Source: Herbiconiux aconitum (GTDB lineage: Bacteria; Actinomycetota; Actinomycetes; Actinomycetales; Microbacteriaceae). From it: 64,000 bases of DNA. A program made the position numbers and the translations under genes. Positions 28,136 to 37,847 of the stretch are shown piece after piece (position 1 is the first letter of the stretch; each line of letters opens with the position of its first letter). Below the pieces are notes generated by a model that ran no database searches, was not told where the DNA came from, and saw only the letters and a list, made by a program, of their open reading frames with translations. The stretch is taken from assembly GCF_024979235.1 (NCBI RefSeq), contig NZ_JANLCM010000002.1:558001-622000 (forward strand), given 5' to 3'.

Positions 28136-29899
28136 GTGCCTACTCGCTTGTCGACCTACTTCCTCCGAACCCTCCGCGACGATCCTTCCGACGCGGAGGT
28201 GACCAGCCACATCCTCCTCGTGCGGGCGGGCTACATCCGCCGCCAGGCGCCGGGCATCTTCGCCTGGCTGCCGCTGGGTCTCCGGGTGAAGGCGAAGATC
28301 GAGGCCATCATCCGCGACGAGATGGCGGCGGCCGGAGCCTTCGAGGTGCACTTCCCGGCGCTGCTGCCCAAGGAGCCCTACGAGGTCACGGGGCGCTACG
28401 AGGAGTACGGGCCCGGGATGTTCCGGCTCTCCGACCGCCGCGACGCGGGTCTCGTGCTGGCCCCGACCCACGAAGAGGTCTTCACACTGCTGGTCAAAGA
28501 CCTGTATTCGAGCTACAAAGACCTTCCGCTCACGATCTACCAGATCCAAGACAAGTACCGCGACGAGGCTCGGCCTCGGGCAGGTCTCCTGCGCGGTCGC
28601 GAGTTCACGATGAAAGACGCCTATTCCTTCGATGCCTCCGACGCAGGTCTCGACGCGTCGTACCAGGCGCAGCGCGACGCCTACGAGCGCATCTTCCAGC
28701 GGCTCGGTCTCGAATACGTCATCGTGCAGGCCGATGCCGGCGCGATGGGCGGGTCGAAGAGCGAGGAGTTCCTGCACCCGACACCGGTCGGTGAAGACAC
28801 CTTCGTACGGTCGGCGGGCGGCTATGCCGCGAACGTCGAGGCATTCACCACGATCGCCCCGGCCCCCAGGTCTTACGAGAAGCTGACACCGGCCGAGGTG
28901 CTCGACACGCCGGACACGCCCACCATCCAGACCCTCGTCGACCGGGCCAACACGGCGCATCCACGACCCGATGGCCGGCCGTGGACGGCCGCCGACACCC
29001 TCAAGAACGTGGTGCTGGCGCTCACCCACCTCGACGGCACGCGCGAGCTCGTGGTGATCGGCCTGCCCGGAGACCGCGAGGTCGACATGAAGCGCGCCGA
29101 GGTGGCTTTCGCGCCGGCCGAGATCGAACCGGCGACCGACGCCGACTTCGCCGCCAACCCCGGACTGGTCAAGGGTTACATCGGGCCGTGGTCGCCTGAG
29201 GGCGCCGTTCTGGGCGAGAAGTCGAGCACGGGCATCCGCTATCTGGTCGACCCCCGGGTCTCCGACGGCAGCGGCTGGATCACCGGTTCGAACGTGCACG
29301 GCAAGCACGTCTTCGGCCTCGTCGCCGGCCGCGACTTCCAGCCCGACGGCACCGTCGAGGCCGCCGAAGTGCTCGCGGGCGACCCCGCGCCCGACGGCTC
29401 GGGCCCCGTCGAACTCGCCCGTGGCATGGAGATCGGCCACGTCTTCCAGCTGGGCCGCAAGTACGCCGACGCGCTCGGGCTGAAGGTGCTCGACGAGAAC
29501 GGCAAGCTGGTGACCGTGACCATGGGGTCGTACGGCATCGGCGTGACGCGCATCCTCGCGATCATCGCGGAGCTCAACAACGACGACAAGGGCCTGATCT
29601 GGCCTCCGGCGGTTGCGCCGTTCGACGTGCACGTGATCGCCACCGGCAGAGACCCCGAGATCTACGAGGCGGCGGAGCGCGTGGTGGTCGATCTCGAGGC
29701 CCAGGGTCTCGACGTGCTGTTCGACGACCGGCCGAAGGTGTCGCCCGGTGTGAAGTTCGGCGACGCCGAATTGATCGGCGTTCCGAAGATCGTGATCGTG
29801 GGCCGCGGGGTGGCCGAAGGGCTCGTAGAACTCTGGGATCGCGCAAGCGGAGAGCGAACGCAGGTCGCTCTGGATGCTGTGGGCGCAAGCTTCCGGTAG
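28136..29899 (+). CDS. proS: Prolyl-tRNA synthetase
   Basis: 587 residues from GTG 28136; charges tRNA-Pro. Class II motifs are visible: motif 1 ([19 protein letters not shown]), motif 2 ([20 protein letters not shown], about 145-164) and motif 3 near [12 protein letters not shown] (about 464). The long insert (about 220-395) between motifs 2 and 3 is the editing domain of the bacterial form, and the C-terminal anticodon-binding domain follows. The open frame extends upstream to 27998, but TAAACT 7 nt before this GTG and lack of conservation upstream decide the start. Confidence 0.95.
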   Translation: MPTRLSTYFLRTLRDDPSDAEVTSHILLVRAGYIRRQAPGIFAWLPLGLRVKAKIEAIIRDEMAAAGAFEVHFPALLPKEPYEVTGRYEEYGPGMFRLSDRRDAGLVLAPTHEEVFTLLVKDLYSSYKDLPLTIYQIQDKYRDEARPRAGLLRGREFTMKDAYSFDASDAGLDASYQAQRDAYERIFQRLGLEYVIVQADAGAMGGSKSEEFLHPTPVGEDTFVRSAGGYAANVEAFTTIAPAPRSYEKLTPAEVLDTPDTPTIQTLVDRANTAHPRPDGRPWTAADTLKNVVLALTHLDGTRELVVIGLPGDREVDMKRAEVAFAPAEIEPATDADFAANPGLVKGYIGPWSPEGAVLGEKSSTGIRYLVDPRVSDGSGWITGSNVHGKHVFGLVAGRDFQPDGTVEAAEVLAGDPAPDGSGPVELARGMEIGHVFQLGRKYADALGLKVLDENGKLVTVTMGSYGIGVTRILAIIAELNNDDKGLIWPPAVAPFDVHVIATGRDPEIYEAAERVVVDLEAQGLDVLFDDRPKVSPGVKFGDAELIGVPKIVIVGRGVAEGLVELWDRASGERTQVALDAVGASFR

Positions 29900-29958
29900 T
29901 CTGTGCGTTTGACTGCCGGAGTTTTCGGCACCTGAGATCTGAACAGAGGAGGCCGGAA

Positions 29959-30957
29959 ATGGACATCGACCTCAGCGTCTTACGTCTCTTGGAACGCGAG
30001 CGAGAGATTCCCTTCGAGGAACTCGTGGGAATCATCGAGCAGGCCATCCTGACGGCATTCCTCAAGCACACCGATCGACCGGCCACAACCGAAGACGGCA
30101 CCCCTGCTGCCCGCGTGCACCTCGATCGCAAGACGGGACACATCGGCATCTTCGTGCCGGAATTCGACGAAGACGACGTGCTGATCGGCGAAGCCGAGGA
30201 GAACCCGAGCGACTTCGGTCGCATCGCGGCTTTCGCGGCGAAGCAGGTCATCAACCAGCGTCTGCGCGACATCGCCGACGACCACGTGCTCGGCGAATTC
30301 AAGGGCCGCGAAGGCGACATCATCGCCGGCGTGATCCAGCAGGGCCCGAACCCGCGCATGGTGCACGTCGACCTCGGCACGATCGAGGCCATCCTGCCCC
30401 CCGAGGAGCAGGTGCCGGGCGAGAACTACACGCACGGTTCCCGCATCCGGGTCTACGTGACGAGCGTGGCGAAGGGGCCGAAGGGCCCGTCGATCACCGT
30501 GTCGCGCACGCACCCGTCGCTCGTGCGCAAGCTCTTCGCCCTCGAGGTGCCGGAGATCGCATCGGGCGTGGTGGAGATCGTGTCGCTGGCCCGCGAGGCC
30601 GGTCACCGCACGAAGATCGCCGTGCGGGCCACGGAACCCGGCGTGAACGCCAAGGGCGCCTGCATCGGCGAGCTCGGCCAGCGCGTGCGCGCCGTCACCT
30701 CTGAGCTCGGCAACGAGAAGATCGACATCGTCGACTACTCCGACGACCTGCCGACTTTCGTGGCCAACGCGCTCTCGCCGGCGAAAGTGTCGAGCGCCTT
30801 CGTGATCGACGAATCGCTCAAGGCCGTTCGGGCTCTCGTGCCCGACTACCAGCTCTCGCTGGCCATCGGCAAAGAGGGCCAGAATGCCCGCCTGGCCGCG
30901 AAACTGACCGGTGCGAAGATCGACATCCAGCCGGATTCGATCCTCGACGGCGACTGA
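29959..30957 (+). CDS. nusA: Transcription termination/antitermination factor NusA
   Basis: 332 residues. An N-terminal RNA polymerase-binding domain (about 1-110), S1 domain (about 115-185, [22 protein letters not shown]), and two KH domains ([36 protein letters not shown], about 297-316). The acidic C-terminal repeats of E. coli NusA are absent, as usual in actinobacteria. AGGAGG precedes the ATG. It is 59 bp after proS; rimP, which often lies directly before nusA, is not here. Confidence 0.95.
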   Translation: MDIDLSVLRLLEREREIPFEELVGIIEQAILTAFLKHTDRPATTEDGTPAARVHLDRKTGHIGIFVPEFDEDDVLIGEAEENPSDFGRIAAFAAKQVINQRLRDIADDHVLGEFKGREGDIIAGVIQQGPNPRMVHVDLGTIEAILPPEEQVPGENYTHGSRIRVYVTSVAKGPKGPSITVSRTHPSLVRKLFALEVPEIASGVVEIVSLAREAGHRTKIAVRATEPGVNAKGACIGELGQRVRAVTSELGNEKIDIVDYSDDLPTFVANALSPAKVSSAFVIDESLKAVRALVPDYQLSLAIGKEGQNARLAAKLTGAKIDIQPDSILDGD

Positions 30958-30966
30958 TCGCCGCCG

Positions 30967-31000
30967 ATTCCGGGAGTCGGTCAAACGGGCTCCCGGGAAT
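30967..31000 (+). other. Hairpin between nusA and ylxR
   Basis: Arms ATTCCGGGAG and CTCCCGGGAAT pair with one bulged C around a 13-nt loop. There is no T-run. It may partly end transcription or protect the nusA 3' end. Confidence 0.35.
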
Positions 31001-31010
31001 ATGGAGTACG

Positions 31011-31283
31011 ATGGAACCCGTTAGAACGTGCGTCGGATGTCGTGCGCGCGCCACACGATCCTCACTTCTGAGGGTCGTTGCCAAGGAAGTTGTTCCTGAG
31101 GGACAAGCTCTGGTCGTCGACGAGTCGGCCACTCTTCCCGGGCGAGGCGCATGGTTGCATCCCTCAAGCGAGTGCTTTCACACCGCGGTCACGCGACGCG
31201 CTTTCGGGCGTGCGCTCCGCGTTGAGGGTGCGCTCGACACGACAACATTAGAGAACAGGCTGAACGGCACCGTGAACCCATGA
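31011..31283 (+). CDS. ylxR: YlxR/DUF448 family RNA-binding protein
   Basis: 90 residues. The family start VRTCVGCRARATRSSLLRV, the GRGAWLHPSSECF segment and the RRAFGRALR motif are all present. YlxR is a small protein with a putative RNA-binding cleft, encoded between nusA and infB in many Gram-positive bacteria; it has been linked to RNase P and transcription in Bacillus. Its place here matches that conserved order. Confidence 0.92.
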   Translation: MEPVRTCVGCRARATRSSLLRVVAKEVVPEGQALVVDESATLPGRGAWLHPSSECFHTAVTRRAFGRALRVEGALDTTTLENRLNGTVNP

Positions 31284-31329
31284 GTGACAACTGATGAGCG
31301 GCTCGAAATGAGACCCGTCCGCTATTAAT

Positions 31330-31364
31330 GGTCTGCCCTGTCTGGGTAGACCCCAGACAGGAGA
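31330..31364 (+). promoter_or_regulatory. SD-sequestering hairpin in the infB leader
   Basis: CCTGTCTGGG (31337-31346) and CCCAGACAGG (31352-31361) form a perfect 10-bp stem with loop TAGAC. The right arm includes most of the AGGAGA ribosome site of infB (start GTG 31368). GGTCT at 31330-31334 can instead pair with AGACC at 31348-31352, which would break the stem. No T-run follows, so a translational rather than terminating role is more likely. Confidence 0.6.
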
Positions 31365-31367
31365 ATT

Positions 31368-34223
31368 GTGGCTGCAAAACCACGTGTACATGAAGTCGCC
31401 GCCGAACTCGGCGTCGACAGCAAGGTCGCCCTTGCAACCCTCAAAGAGATGGGCCAGTTCGTCAAGGGCCCGTCGTCGAGCATCGAGCCCCCCGTGGCCC
31501 GACGTTTGAAAGAGGCTTTGATCGCTGCCGGCGCGACGTCGAACGGCGGCGCTCCCGCTGCTGCGGCGCCCGCTGCCGCGCCGCGCTCCACCTCGTCCGG
31601 GCCTCGCCCCGGCGCGCGTCCGGGTGCTCCGGCTCCGGCTGCACCGGCCGCTGCCCCGGCTCCGGCCGCCTCGTCGGCGCCTGCCCCGGCGGCCAGCGCA
31701 CCGGCGGCACCCGCTGCTCCGGCAGCGCCCGCTCCGGCAGCTGCCGCGCCCGCCGCCCCCAAGGCGGAGACGCCGGCAGAGGCACCGGCCGCTCCCGCGG
31801 CCCCGGCAACCGGTTCAGCCGCACCGTCCGGTTCGGCTGACGCCGCTGCGCCCCGCCCCGGCGGACCGCGTCCGGGCATCCCGCGCCCCGGCAACAACCC
31901 CTTCTCGAGCCAGCAGGGCATGCAGCGTCCCGGCGCTCCGCGCCCCGGCAACAACCCCTTCGCCAGCCAGCAGGGCATGCAGCGCGGCGGTGCCTCCGGT
32001 GGCGCCGGTGGCGCGGGCGGCAACTCCGCCATCCCGCGTCCTGGTGCACCCCGTCCCGGCGCCCCGCGCCCTGGCGCTCCTCGTCCGGGCGCTCCGCGTC
32101 CCGGCGGGCCGGGCGGATTCCGTCCCGGCGGCGCCGGAGCCGGCGGCTTCCGCCCCGGCGCGGCCCAGGGTGGCGGCGCGCGTCCGGCTCCCGGTACGCC
32201 CGGCTACCGTCCGGGCGGCGCGCCCGGTGGTGGCGGCGGCTTCGCACCCCGTCCGGGTGCAGGCGGTCGCGGCCGTGGCCCCGGTGGTGGAACCGCCGGT
32301 GCGTTCGGTCGCGGCGGAGGCAAGAGCAAGGCTCGCAAGTCGAAGCGCACGAAGAGAGCAGAATTCGAACTGCGCGAAGCCCCGTCGCTGGGTGGCGTGA
32401 GCGTACCCCGCGGCGACGGCAACACCGTCGTGCGGTTGCGTCGTGGCGCCTCCATCACCGACTTCGCCGACAAGATCGACGCCAGCCCCGGCAACCTCGT
32501 GACCGTGCTGTTCCACCTCGGTGAGATGGCCACGGCGACGGAGTCGCTCGACGAGGCCACCTTCCAGGTGCTCGGCGAAGAGCTCGGCTACAAGATCATG
32601 GTCGTCTCCCCGGAGGAAGAAGACCGCGAGCTGCTCGAGGGCTTCGACATCGATCTCGACCAGGAGCTGGAAGACGAGACCGACGAAGAGCTCGAGATCC
32701 GTCCGCCGGTGGTCACCGTCATGGGTCACGTCGACCACGGTAAGACGCGCCTGCTCGACGCGATCCGTAACGCGAACGTGGTCGCCGGTGAGGCGGGTGG
32801 AATCACCCAGCACATCGGTGCCTACCAGGTCGTCACGGAGCACGAGGGCATCGAGCGCCCGATCACCTTCATCGACACCCCGGGTCACGAGGCGTTCACC
32901 GCCATGCGTGCACGTGGTGCTCAGGTCACCGACATCGCGATCCTCGTGGTGGCGGCCGACGACGGCATCATGCCGCAGACGATCGAGGCTCTGAACCACG
33001 CCCAGGCGGCCAACGTGCCGATCGTGGTCGCGGTGAACAAGATCGACAAGCCCGACGCCAACCCGGCCAAGGTTCGTCAGCAGCTCACCGAGTTCGGCCT
33101 CGTGGCCGAAGAATACGGTGGAGACGTCATGTTCGTCGACGTGTCGGCGCGCAACGACATCGGCATCCAGGATCTCCTCGACGCCGTGCTGCTCACCGCA
33201 GACGCCGGTCTCGACCTGCGGGCCAACCCGAACAAGGATGCCCGCGGCGTGGCGATCGAAGCCAAGCTCGACAAGGGTCGTGGTGCGGTCGCAACCGTGC
33301 TCATCCAGTCGGGAACGCTGCGCGTCGGAGACGCGATCGTCGCCGGAACCGCCTACGGACGAGTCCGCGCGATGGTCGACGAGAACGGCGACACCGTCAC
33401 CGAAGCCACCCCGTCCCGTCCGGTTCAGGTGCAGGGTCTGTCGACCGTGCCCCGCGCCGGCGACACCTTCCTCGTCACCGAGGAAGACCGCACCGCCCGT
33501 CAGATCGCTGAGAAGCGTGAAGCCGCCGAACGCAACGCCTCGCTGGCCAAGGCCCGCAAGCGCATCTCGCTCGAAGACTTCACCCGTGCCCTCGAAGAAG
33601 GCAAGGTCGAAGCGCTCAACCTCATCATCAAGGGTGATGTCTCGGGTGCCGTCGAGGCCCTCGAGGAATCGCTCCTCAAGATCGAGGTCGACGACTCGGT
33701 TCAGCTCCGCATCATCCACCGCGGTGTGGGTGCGGTCACCGAATCCGACGTCAACCTGGCGACCGTCGACAACGCGATCATCATCGGGTTCAACGTGCGG
33801 CCCGACACGAAGGCACGGGAACGTGCCGCTCGCGAAGGCGTCGACATCCGGTTCTACTCGGTCATCTACAACGCGCTCGACGACATCGAGAACTCGCTCA
33901 AGGGCATGCTCAAGCCCGAGTTCGAAGAGGTGCAGTCGGGTGTGGCGGAGATCCGCGAGATCTTCCGTTCTTCCAAGTTCGGAAACATCGCCGGTGTCAT
34001 CGTGCGATCGGGAACGATCACACGCAACGCCAAGGCTCGGGTCATCCGCGAAGGCGTCGTCGTCGGCGACAACCTCGCCATCGAATCGCTGCGTCGATTC
34101 AAGGATGACGTCACCGAGGTGCGTACGGACTTCGAAGCCGGTATCGGTCTCGGCAAGTTCAACGACATCCAGATCGGTGACGAGATCGAGACGATCGAAC
34201 TCAAGGAGAAGCCGCGCGTCTAG
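31368..34223 (+). CDS. infB: Translation initiation factor IF-2
   Basis: 951 residues from GTG 31368. The N-terminal IF2_N domain ([21 protein letters not shown]) is followed by about 290 residues rich in Ala/Pro, then Pro/Gly/Arg (repeats of RPGAP; a 19-residue unit starting RPGNNPF occurs twice in tandem, 57-bp period near 31884-31997). A second IF2_N domain follows, then the GTPase: [12 protein letters not shown] (about 452), [16 protein letters not shown]. Domains II, III and the fMet-tRNA-binding C-domain are complete. It places initiator tRNA on the ribosome. The upstream hairpin suggests translational control. Confidence 0.97.
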   Translation: MAAKPRVHEVAAELGVDSKVALATLKEMGQFVKGPSSSIEPPVARRLKEALIAAGATSNGGAPAAAAPAAAPRSTSSGPRPGARPGAPAPAAPAAAPAPAASSAPAPAASAPAAPAAPAAPAPAAAAPAAPKAETPAEAPAAPAAPATGSAAPSGSADAAAPRPGGPRPGIPRPGNNPFSSQQGMQRPGAPRPGNNPFASQQGMQRGGASGGAGGAGGNSAIPRPGAPRPGAPRPGAPRPGAPRPGGPGGFRPGGAGAGGFRPGAAQGGGARPAPGTPGYRPGGAPGGGGGFAPRPGAGGRGRGPGGGTAGAFGRGGGKSKARKSKRTKRAEFELREAPSLGGVSVPRGDGNTVVRLRRGASITDFADKIDASPGNLVTVLFHLGEMATATESLDEATFQVLGEELGYKIMVVSPEEEDRELLEGFDIDLDQELEDETDEELEIRPPVVTVMGHVDHGKTRLLDAIRNANVVAGEAGGITQHIGAYQVVTEHEGIERPITFIDTPGHEAFTAMRARGAQVTDIAILVVAADDGIMPQTIEALNHAQAANVPIVVAVNKIDKPDANPAKVRQQLTEFGLVAEEYGGDVMFVDVSARNDIGIQDLLDAVLLTADAGLDLRANPNKDARGVAIEAKLDKGRGAVATVLIQSGTLRVGDAIVAGTAYGRVRAMVDENGDTVTEATPSRPVQVQGLSTVPRAGDTFLVTEEDRTARQIAEKREAAERNASLAKARKRISLEDFTRALEEGKVEALNLIIKGDVSGAVEALEESLLKIEVDDSVQLRIIHRGVGAVTESDVNLATVDNAIIIGFNVRPDTKARERAAREGVDIRFYSVIYNALDDIENSLKGMLKPEFEEVQSGVAEIREIFRSSKFGNIAGVIVRSGTITRNAKARVIREGVVVGDNLAIESLRRFKDDVTEVRTDFEAGIGLGKFNDIQIGDEIETIELKEKPRV

Positions 34224-34236
34224 CGTGAGCTGACGG

Positions 34237-34268
34237 AGGAGTGGTGAGGCGGATGTCTCACCACTCCT
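34237..34268 (+). terminator. Hairpin terminator between infB and rbfA
   Basis: AGGAGTGGTGAG and CTCACCACTCCT form a perfect 12-bp stem with an 8-nt loop, followed by TCTTCG. The weak T content suggests partial termination, so rbfA may be read at reduced level or from its own promoter. Confidence 0.6.
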
Positions 34269-34299
34269 TCTTCGATATCGACAGAAAGGCAGGACGCTC

Positions 34300-34740
34300 A
34301 TGGCTGATCCGGCTCGGGCCGCCAAAATGGCGGATCGTATCAAGGTGATCGTGGCCAAGAGACTGGAACGCGGAATCAAAGATCCGCGCCTCGGGTTCGT
34401 GACCATCACCGACGTCCGGGTGACCGGCGACCTGCAGCACGCCTCGATCTTCTACACCGTCTACGGCACGGATGAGGAGCGCGCCGATTCGGCCGCTGCG
34501 CTCAAGTCGGCCACGGGGATGCTGCGGAGCGAAGTCGGCAAGAACATCACCGCTCGGCTCACGCCGTCGCTCGAGTTCATCGCCGATGCTCTGCCCGAGA
34601 ACGCTCAGGTGCTCGAAGGGTTGCTCGCCGAAGCTCGGGCTCGGGATGCTGAGGTCTCGGGTTTGGCCAAGAGTGCTCAGTATGCGGGCGAAGAAGATCC
34701 GTATGTGAAGCCTCGGGTTCTCGACGAGGACGCCGAATAG
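34300..34740 (+). CDS. rbfA: Ribosome-binding factor A
   Basis: 146 residues. The KH-like fold is evident: ADRIKVIVAKRLERGIKDPRLGFVTITDV, followed by LQHASIFYTVYGTDEE and ARLTPSLEFIADALPENA. RbfA helps mature the 30S subunit (16S rRNA 5' end). It is separated from infB by a 76-bp gap with a hairpin, and converges on mutY. Confidence 0.94.
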   Translation: MADPARAAKMADRIKVIVAKRLERGIKDPRLGFVTITDVRVTGDLQHASIFYTVYGTDEERADSAAALKSATGMLRSEVGKNITARLTPSLEFIADALPENAQVLEGLLAEARARDAEVSGLAKSAQYAGEEDPYVKPRVLDEDAE

Positions 34741-34750
34741 GGTCCCGGAC

Positions 34751-34835
34751 GACGACGACGGGGGTATTTCACTCTCCGCCTAGGGGTTGAGCGGAGCTCA
34801 AAGGCGGCGGAGAGCAAAATACCCCCGTCGTCGTC
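34751..34835. terminator. 85-bp nested inverted repeat between rbfA and mutY
   Basis: Arms 34751-34780 and 34806-34835 pair at 28 of 30 positions (GACGACGACGGGGGTATTT on the left; the mirror on the right). The 25-nt loop holds a second hairpin, TTGAGC-GGA-GCTCAA (34787-34801). It fills the space between two convergent genes. A bidirectional terminator is the simplest reading; an intergenic repeat element of the REP type is the alternative. Confidence 0.7.
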
Positions 34836-34840
34836 TGCAT

Positions 34841-35734
34841 TCAGGGGAGGGTGAATTCATCGTCGGCTGACGCCACGATCAGGCCATCGGTCAGGAGGCC
34901 GGTGATGGCTCGTCCTCTCTGCGCTGGGTCTGGCACCGCTTCTGCGAAGCGTGTGCCGGCTACGGGGTGCGCTGTGGCTCGGAGGAGCTTGAGGATGGCG
35001 CCTCGGGCCTGGCGGTCGGAGCCCTCGTACTTCTTCTGCTTGGGCTTGCGGGTGATTTCTCTGTCGGGGTAGCCGGCTGTGCGCCAGGCGCAGACGTGCG
35101 CGAGCGGACAGATCTCGCACTTCGGCGAGCGGGCGGTGCAGACGAGGGCGCCGAGTTCCATCATGCCGGCATTGAAACGGGCTGCCGCCGAGTCGTCGGC
35201 GGGGAGCAGGGCGGTCATGGCGGGGAGGTCGCGTTTGGGGTTCGGGGTCGACGCATCCGGGTGGCCGTCGACGGCGCGGGCGATGACCCGGCGGATGTTC
35301 GTGTCGACCACCGGATGGCGGGAACCGAAGGCAAAGACCGCGACAGCCCGCGCTGTGTAGTCACCGACGCCGGGGAGGGACAGGAGGGCCTCGACGTCGT
35401 TCGGCACGGCGCCGCCGAAGCGCTCGGTGATGGCGACCGCACAGGCGTGGAGGTTGAGAGCCCGGCGGGGGTAGCCGAGCGACTGCCAGGCCCGCACTGC
35501 TTCACCCGCGGGTTCGGCTGCCAGATCGGCGGGCTCCGGCCAGCGGGTGAGCCACTCGTCGAGGCGGGGGATGACGCGGATGACCGGGGTCTGCTGCAGC
35601 ATGAACTCGCTGACGAGGGTTCCCCAGGCGGGGAATCCGGGCCGACGCCAGGGGAGGTCGCGGGCGTGCACGGCGAACCAGTCGACGACCAGCGACGCGA
35701 GATCGCCGGCGGAAGCAGTGGTCGACGGAGGCAC
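34841..35734 (-). CDS. mutY: A/G-specific adenine glycosylase
   Basis: 297 residues. Removes adenine mispaired with 8-oxoguanine. Catalytic Glu43 in SEFMLQQTPVIRV, helix-hairpin-helix LPGVGDYTARAV (about 120-131), catalytic Asp144 in VVDTN, and a [4Fe-4S] cluster C-x6-C-x2-C-x5-C at Cys199, 206, 209 and 215. The C-terminal NUDIX-like domain found in E. coli MutY is reduced to about 60 residues, as in other actinobacteria. Divergent from the kinase-like gene 31 bp away. Confidence 0.94.
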   Translation of the reverse strand: MPPSTTASAGDLASLVVDWFAVHARDLPWRRPGFPAWGTLVSEFMLQQTPVIRVIPRLDEWLTRWPEPADLAAEPAGEAVRAWQSLGYPRRALNLHACAVAITERFGGAVPNDVEALLSLPGVGDYTARAVAVFAFGSRHPVVDTNIRRVIARAVDGHPDASTPNPKRDLPAMTALLPADDSAAARFNAGMMELGALVCTARSPKCEICPLAHVCAWRTAGYPDREITRKPKQKKYEGSDRQARGAILKLLRATAHPVAGTRFAEAVPDPAQRGRAITGLLTDGLIVASADDEFTLP

Positions 35735-35753
35735 CCGTCCACCCTACGGAACG

Positions 35754-35759
35754 TAGACT
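35754..35759 (+). promoter_or_regulatory. -10 box for leaderless kinase-like gene
   Basis: TAGACT followed by 6 nt and the ATG at 35766. No Shine-Dalgarno sequence. Confidence 0.5.
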
Positions 35760-35765
35760 CGAAGC

Positions 35766-36380
35766 ATGGTGCAGACCGCTACTCCGGCGAGCGACTTCGC
35801 CGACGCCCTGATGGGGGAGATCCGTCACAACTACCGGCTCGGCCGGGTGCTCGTGGCCGTCGACGGAGTGGAGGGCACGCGTGCCTTCGCCGACGAACTG
35901 GCGGCCTCCTACCGTCGCGCCGACGTGAACGTGGTGCGGGCCTCGCTCGACGATTTCCAGCGCCCCCGTGCCGCCCGCGAGCTCCGCGGAGCCGATTCGC
36001 CCGAAGGCTACTACTTCGACCGTTACGACCTCTCCACCCTGCAGCGCGTGCTGATCGAACCGTTCCGCTTCGCCGGGAGTGCGGGGTTCCAGACCGCGTC
36101 GTTCGACGCCGCACGCGATGTCGACCGCGAATCGAAATGGCTCACGGCGCCCGCCGATGCGGTGCTCATCCTCGACGGTCCGTTCCTCCAACGCCCGGGC
36201 ATGCCCGGCCTGTTCAACTTCACCGCTTTCCTCGAAGGCCGTCAGTTCGGCCTCGACCCCGCCGTCATCGGCGCCGACGAGCTCTACCAGGCCGAGGCCG
36301 GGCCGCGGTTCGGTGCGAGCGCCATCATCGACGTGGCCGACCCCGAGCATCCGCGGCGCACTTTCGCCGACTCCTGCTGA
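35766..36380 (+). CDS. Uridine kinase-like protein with degenerate P-loop
   Basis: 204 residues resembling actinobacterial uridine kinase-like P-loop proteins: VLVAVDGV near the N-terminus, VVRASLDDFQRPRAAR, RGADSPEGYYFDRYDL and ADAVLILDGPFLQRPG. The expected Walker A (DGVDGAGKT-type) reads DGVEGTRAFADEL, that is, two residues shorter and without the GK-T/S core. The rest of the fold looks intact, so I infer a non-catalytic or altered nucleotide-binding protein rather than a pseudogene. Divergent from mutY; truB follows 28 bp later with its own promoter-like box. Confidence 0.75.
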   Translation: MVQTATPASDFADALMGEIRHNYRLGRVLVAVDGVEGTRAFADELAASYRRADVNVVRASLDDFQRPRAARELRGADSPEGYYFDRYDLSTLQRVLIEPFRFAGSAGFQTASFDAARDVDRESKWLTAPADAVLILDGPFLQRPGMPGLFNFTAFLEGRQFGLDPAVIGADELYQAEAGPRFGASAIIDVADPEHPRRTFADSC

Positions 36381-36395
36381 CCACACCCGACCTGT

Positions 36396-36401
36396 TAGCG
36401 T
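36396..36401 (+). promoter_or_regulatory. -10 box for leaderless truB
   Basis: TAGCGT followed by 7 nt and the GTG start of truB at 36409. Confidence 0.45.
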
Positions 36402-36408
36402 GTCAGGC

Positions 36409-37464
36409 GTGCCGAATCAGCCTCCCACCCGCTCCAACCGCCCGGATTCTGCACGCAGCGGCATCCTGCTCGTCGACAAGACCGGTGGGCTCACCAGCCA
36501 CGACATCGTCGCACGCACCCGTCGCCTGGCCGGCACCCGCAAGGTCGGGCACGCGGGCACGCTCGATCCGCTTGCGACCGGGCTGCTCATCCTGGGGCTG
36601 AACAGCTCGACCCGGCTGCTCACCTACGTCGTGGGCCTCGACAAGGAGTACCTGGCCACCGTGCGGCTCGGCGCCGCCACCACCACCGACGACTCCGAGG
36701 GTGAGACACTGACGACGGGCGATCCGGACGCGGTAGCCGCCCTCGACACCGAGTCCCTGTCCGCCGCGTTCGCCACCCAGCAGGGTCACATCGTGCAGGT
36801 GCCGAGCTCGGTCAGCGCCATCAAGGTCGACGGCAAGCGCGCCTACGCCCGGGTGCGGGCGGGGGAGGACGTGGTGCTGGCCGGACGAGCCGTCGAGATC
36901 GCCGAGATCGAGTTGCTGGGGCCGCCGCGACCGGCGATGGGCGAGGACGGGCATCCGGTCGTCGACGTCGACGTGCGAGTGGTCTGCTCGTCGGGCACGT
37001 ACATCCGGGCGATCGCGCGTGACGTCGGCACCGCTCTCGGCGTGGGTGGGCACCTGACGAGCCTTCGGCGCACCAGGATCGGGCCGTTCCCGGTGGCGGC
37101 CGCGCAGACCCTCGAGGAGCTCGGCGCTGTGGCCGAGCGCGACGAAGCGCTGCCGTTGCTCGGGCCGGCCGAGGTGGCGCGTCAGCTGTTCCCGGTGCTC
37201 GAGGTCTCGGCCGCCCAAGCCGCCGCGCTCGGTCACGGGCAGCGGATCGACGTCGCGGATGCGCAGCCCAGCGGCCCGGTCGCGGCCATCACCCCTGAGG
37301 GCCGGCTGCTCGGTCTCATCGAGATCGCCGGAGGCCGGGGCAAGAGCATCGTGAACTTCCCCCCGGACGAATACAGTCCGCCCGCCCAGCCCAGTTCGCC
37401 CGCCCAGCCCAGTTCGCCCGCCCAGCCCAGTTCGCCCGCCGAGCCGTCAGGAGACACCGCGTGA
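36409..37464 (+). CDS. truB: tRNA pseudouridine-55 synthase
   Basis: 351 residues from GTG 36409. Makes pseudouridine 55 in the T loop of tRNAs. Signature: SGILLVDKTGGLTSHDIV, then KVGHAGTLDPLATGLL with the catalytic Asp (about 51), KEYLATVRLG and SSGTYIRAIARDVG. A C-terminal tail carries a Pro/Ser/Gln repeat (SPPAQP units) coded by three exact copies of an 18-bp unit. The stop overlaps the next gene's GTG. Confidence 0.95.
   Translation: MPNQPPTRSNRPDSARSGILLVDKTGGLTSHDIVARTRRLAGTRKVGHAGTLDPLATGLLILGLNSSTRLLTYVVGLDKEYLATVRLGAATTTDDSEGETLTTGDPDAVAALDTESLSAAFATQQGHIVQVPSSVSAIKVDGKRAYARVRAGEDVVLAGRAVEIAEIELLGPPRPAMGEDGHPVVDVDVRVVCSSGTYIRAIARDVGTALGVGGHLTSLRRTRIGPFPVAAAQTLEELGAVAERDEALPLLGPAEVARQLFPVLEVSAAQAAALGHGQRIDVADAQPSGPVAAITPEGRLLGLIEIAGGRGKSIVNFPPDEYSPPAQPSSPAQPSSPAQPSSPAEPSGDTA
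37381..37434 (+). repeat. 18-bp tandem repeat in truB 3' end
   Basis: Three exact copies of CCCGCCCAGCCCAGTTCG and the beginning of a fourth, diverged one. They code for a Pro-Ala-Gln-Pro-Ser-Ser tail after the conserved TruB core, so copy number can probably vary without loss of function. Confidence 0.85.
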
Positions 37465-37829
37465 TCGAGTGGTTCACCATCGTGCAGGTCGCCGTGGCGC
37501 TGGCTGCGGGCCTGCTCTGCGTCGTGCTCGGGCTCGCCGGGCGCAAGCCCAACGACCTCACCTTGGGCGCTGCGGCGCTGGTCGAACTCCTGCTGATCGT
37601 GCAGCTGTTCGTGGCGATCTTCTCGCCCCTGTTCGGCAACGATCCGCGCGGTAGCCTGCTGGAGTTCTACATCTACCTGATCTCGGCCGTGCTGCTGCCC
37701 ATAGCCGGCGGCTTCTGGGCGTTGATCGAACGCAGCCGCTGGAGCACGGTCATCCTGGGCGCCGTCTGTCTCGCGGTCGCGGTGATGGTGTACCGGATGA
37801 ATGTGATCTGGTTCGTGCAAGGCGCGTAG
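37461..37829 (+). CDS. Four-helix membrane protein between truB and ribF
   Basis: 122 residues from GTG 37461, sharing bases with the truB stop. Four predicted membrane helices (about 5-25, 35-58, 68-90, 94-114). I do not recognise the family. Coupling to truB suggests co-expression. Confidence 0.7.
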   Translation: MIEWFTIVQVAVALAAGLLCVVLGLAGRKPNDLTLGAAALVELLLIVQLFVAIFSPLFGNDPRGSLLEFYIYLISAVLLPIAGGFWALIERSRWSTVILGAVCLAVAVMVYRMNVIWFVQGA

Positions 37830-37847
37830 GCGCGTCTGCGGGTGCCA

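Noticed and set aside
31815..34409. 864-codon open frame opposite infB
   Set aside because: Antisense to the conserved IF-2 GTPase; composition shows a shadow frame.
37376..37440. Short regular repeats that might suggest a CRISPR array
   Set aside because: Units are 18 bp, contiguous with no spacers, and lie in frame inside truB.
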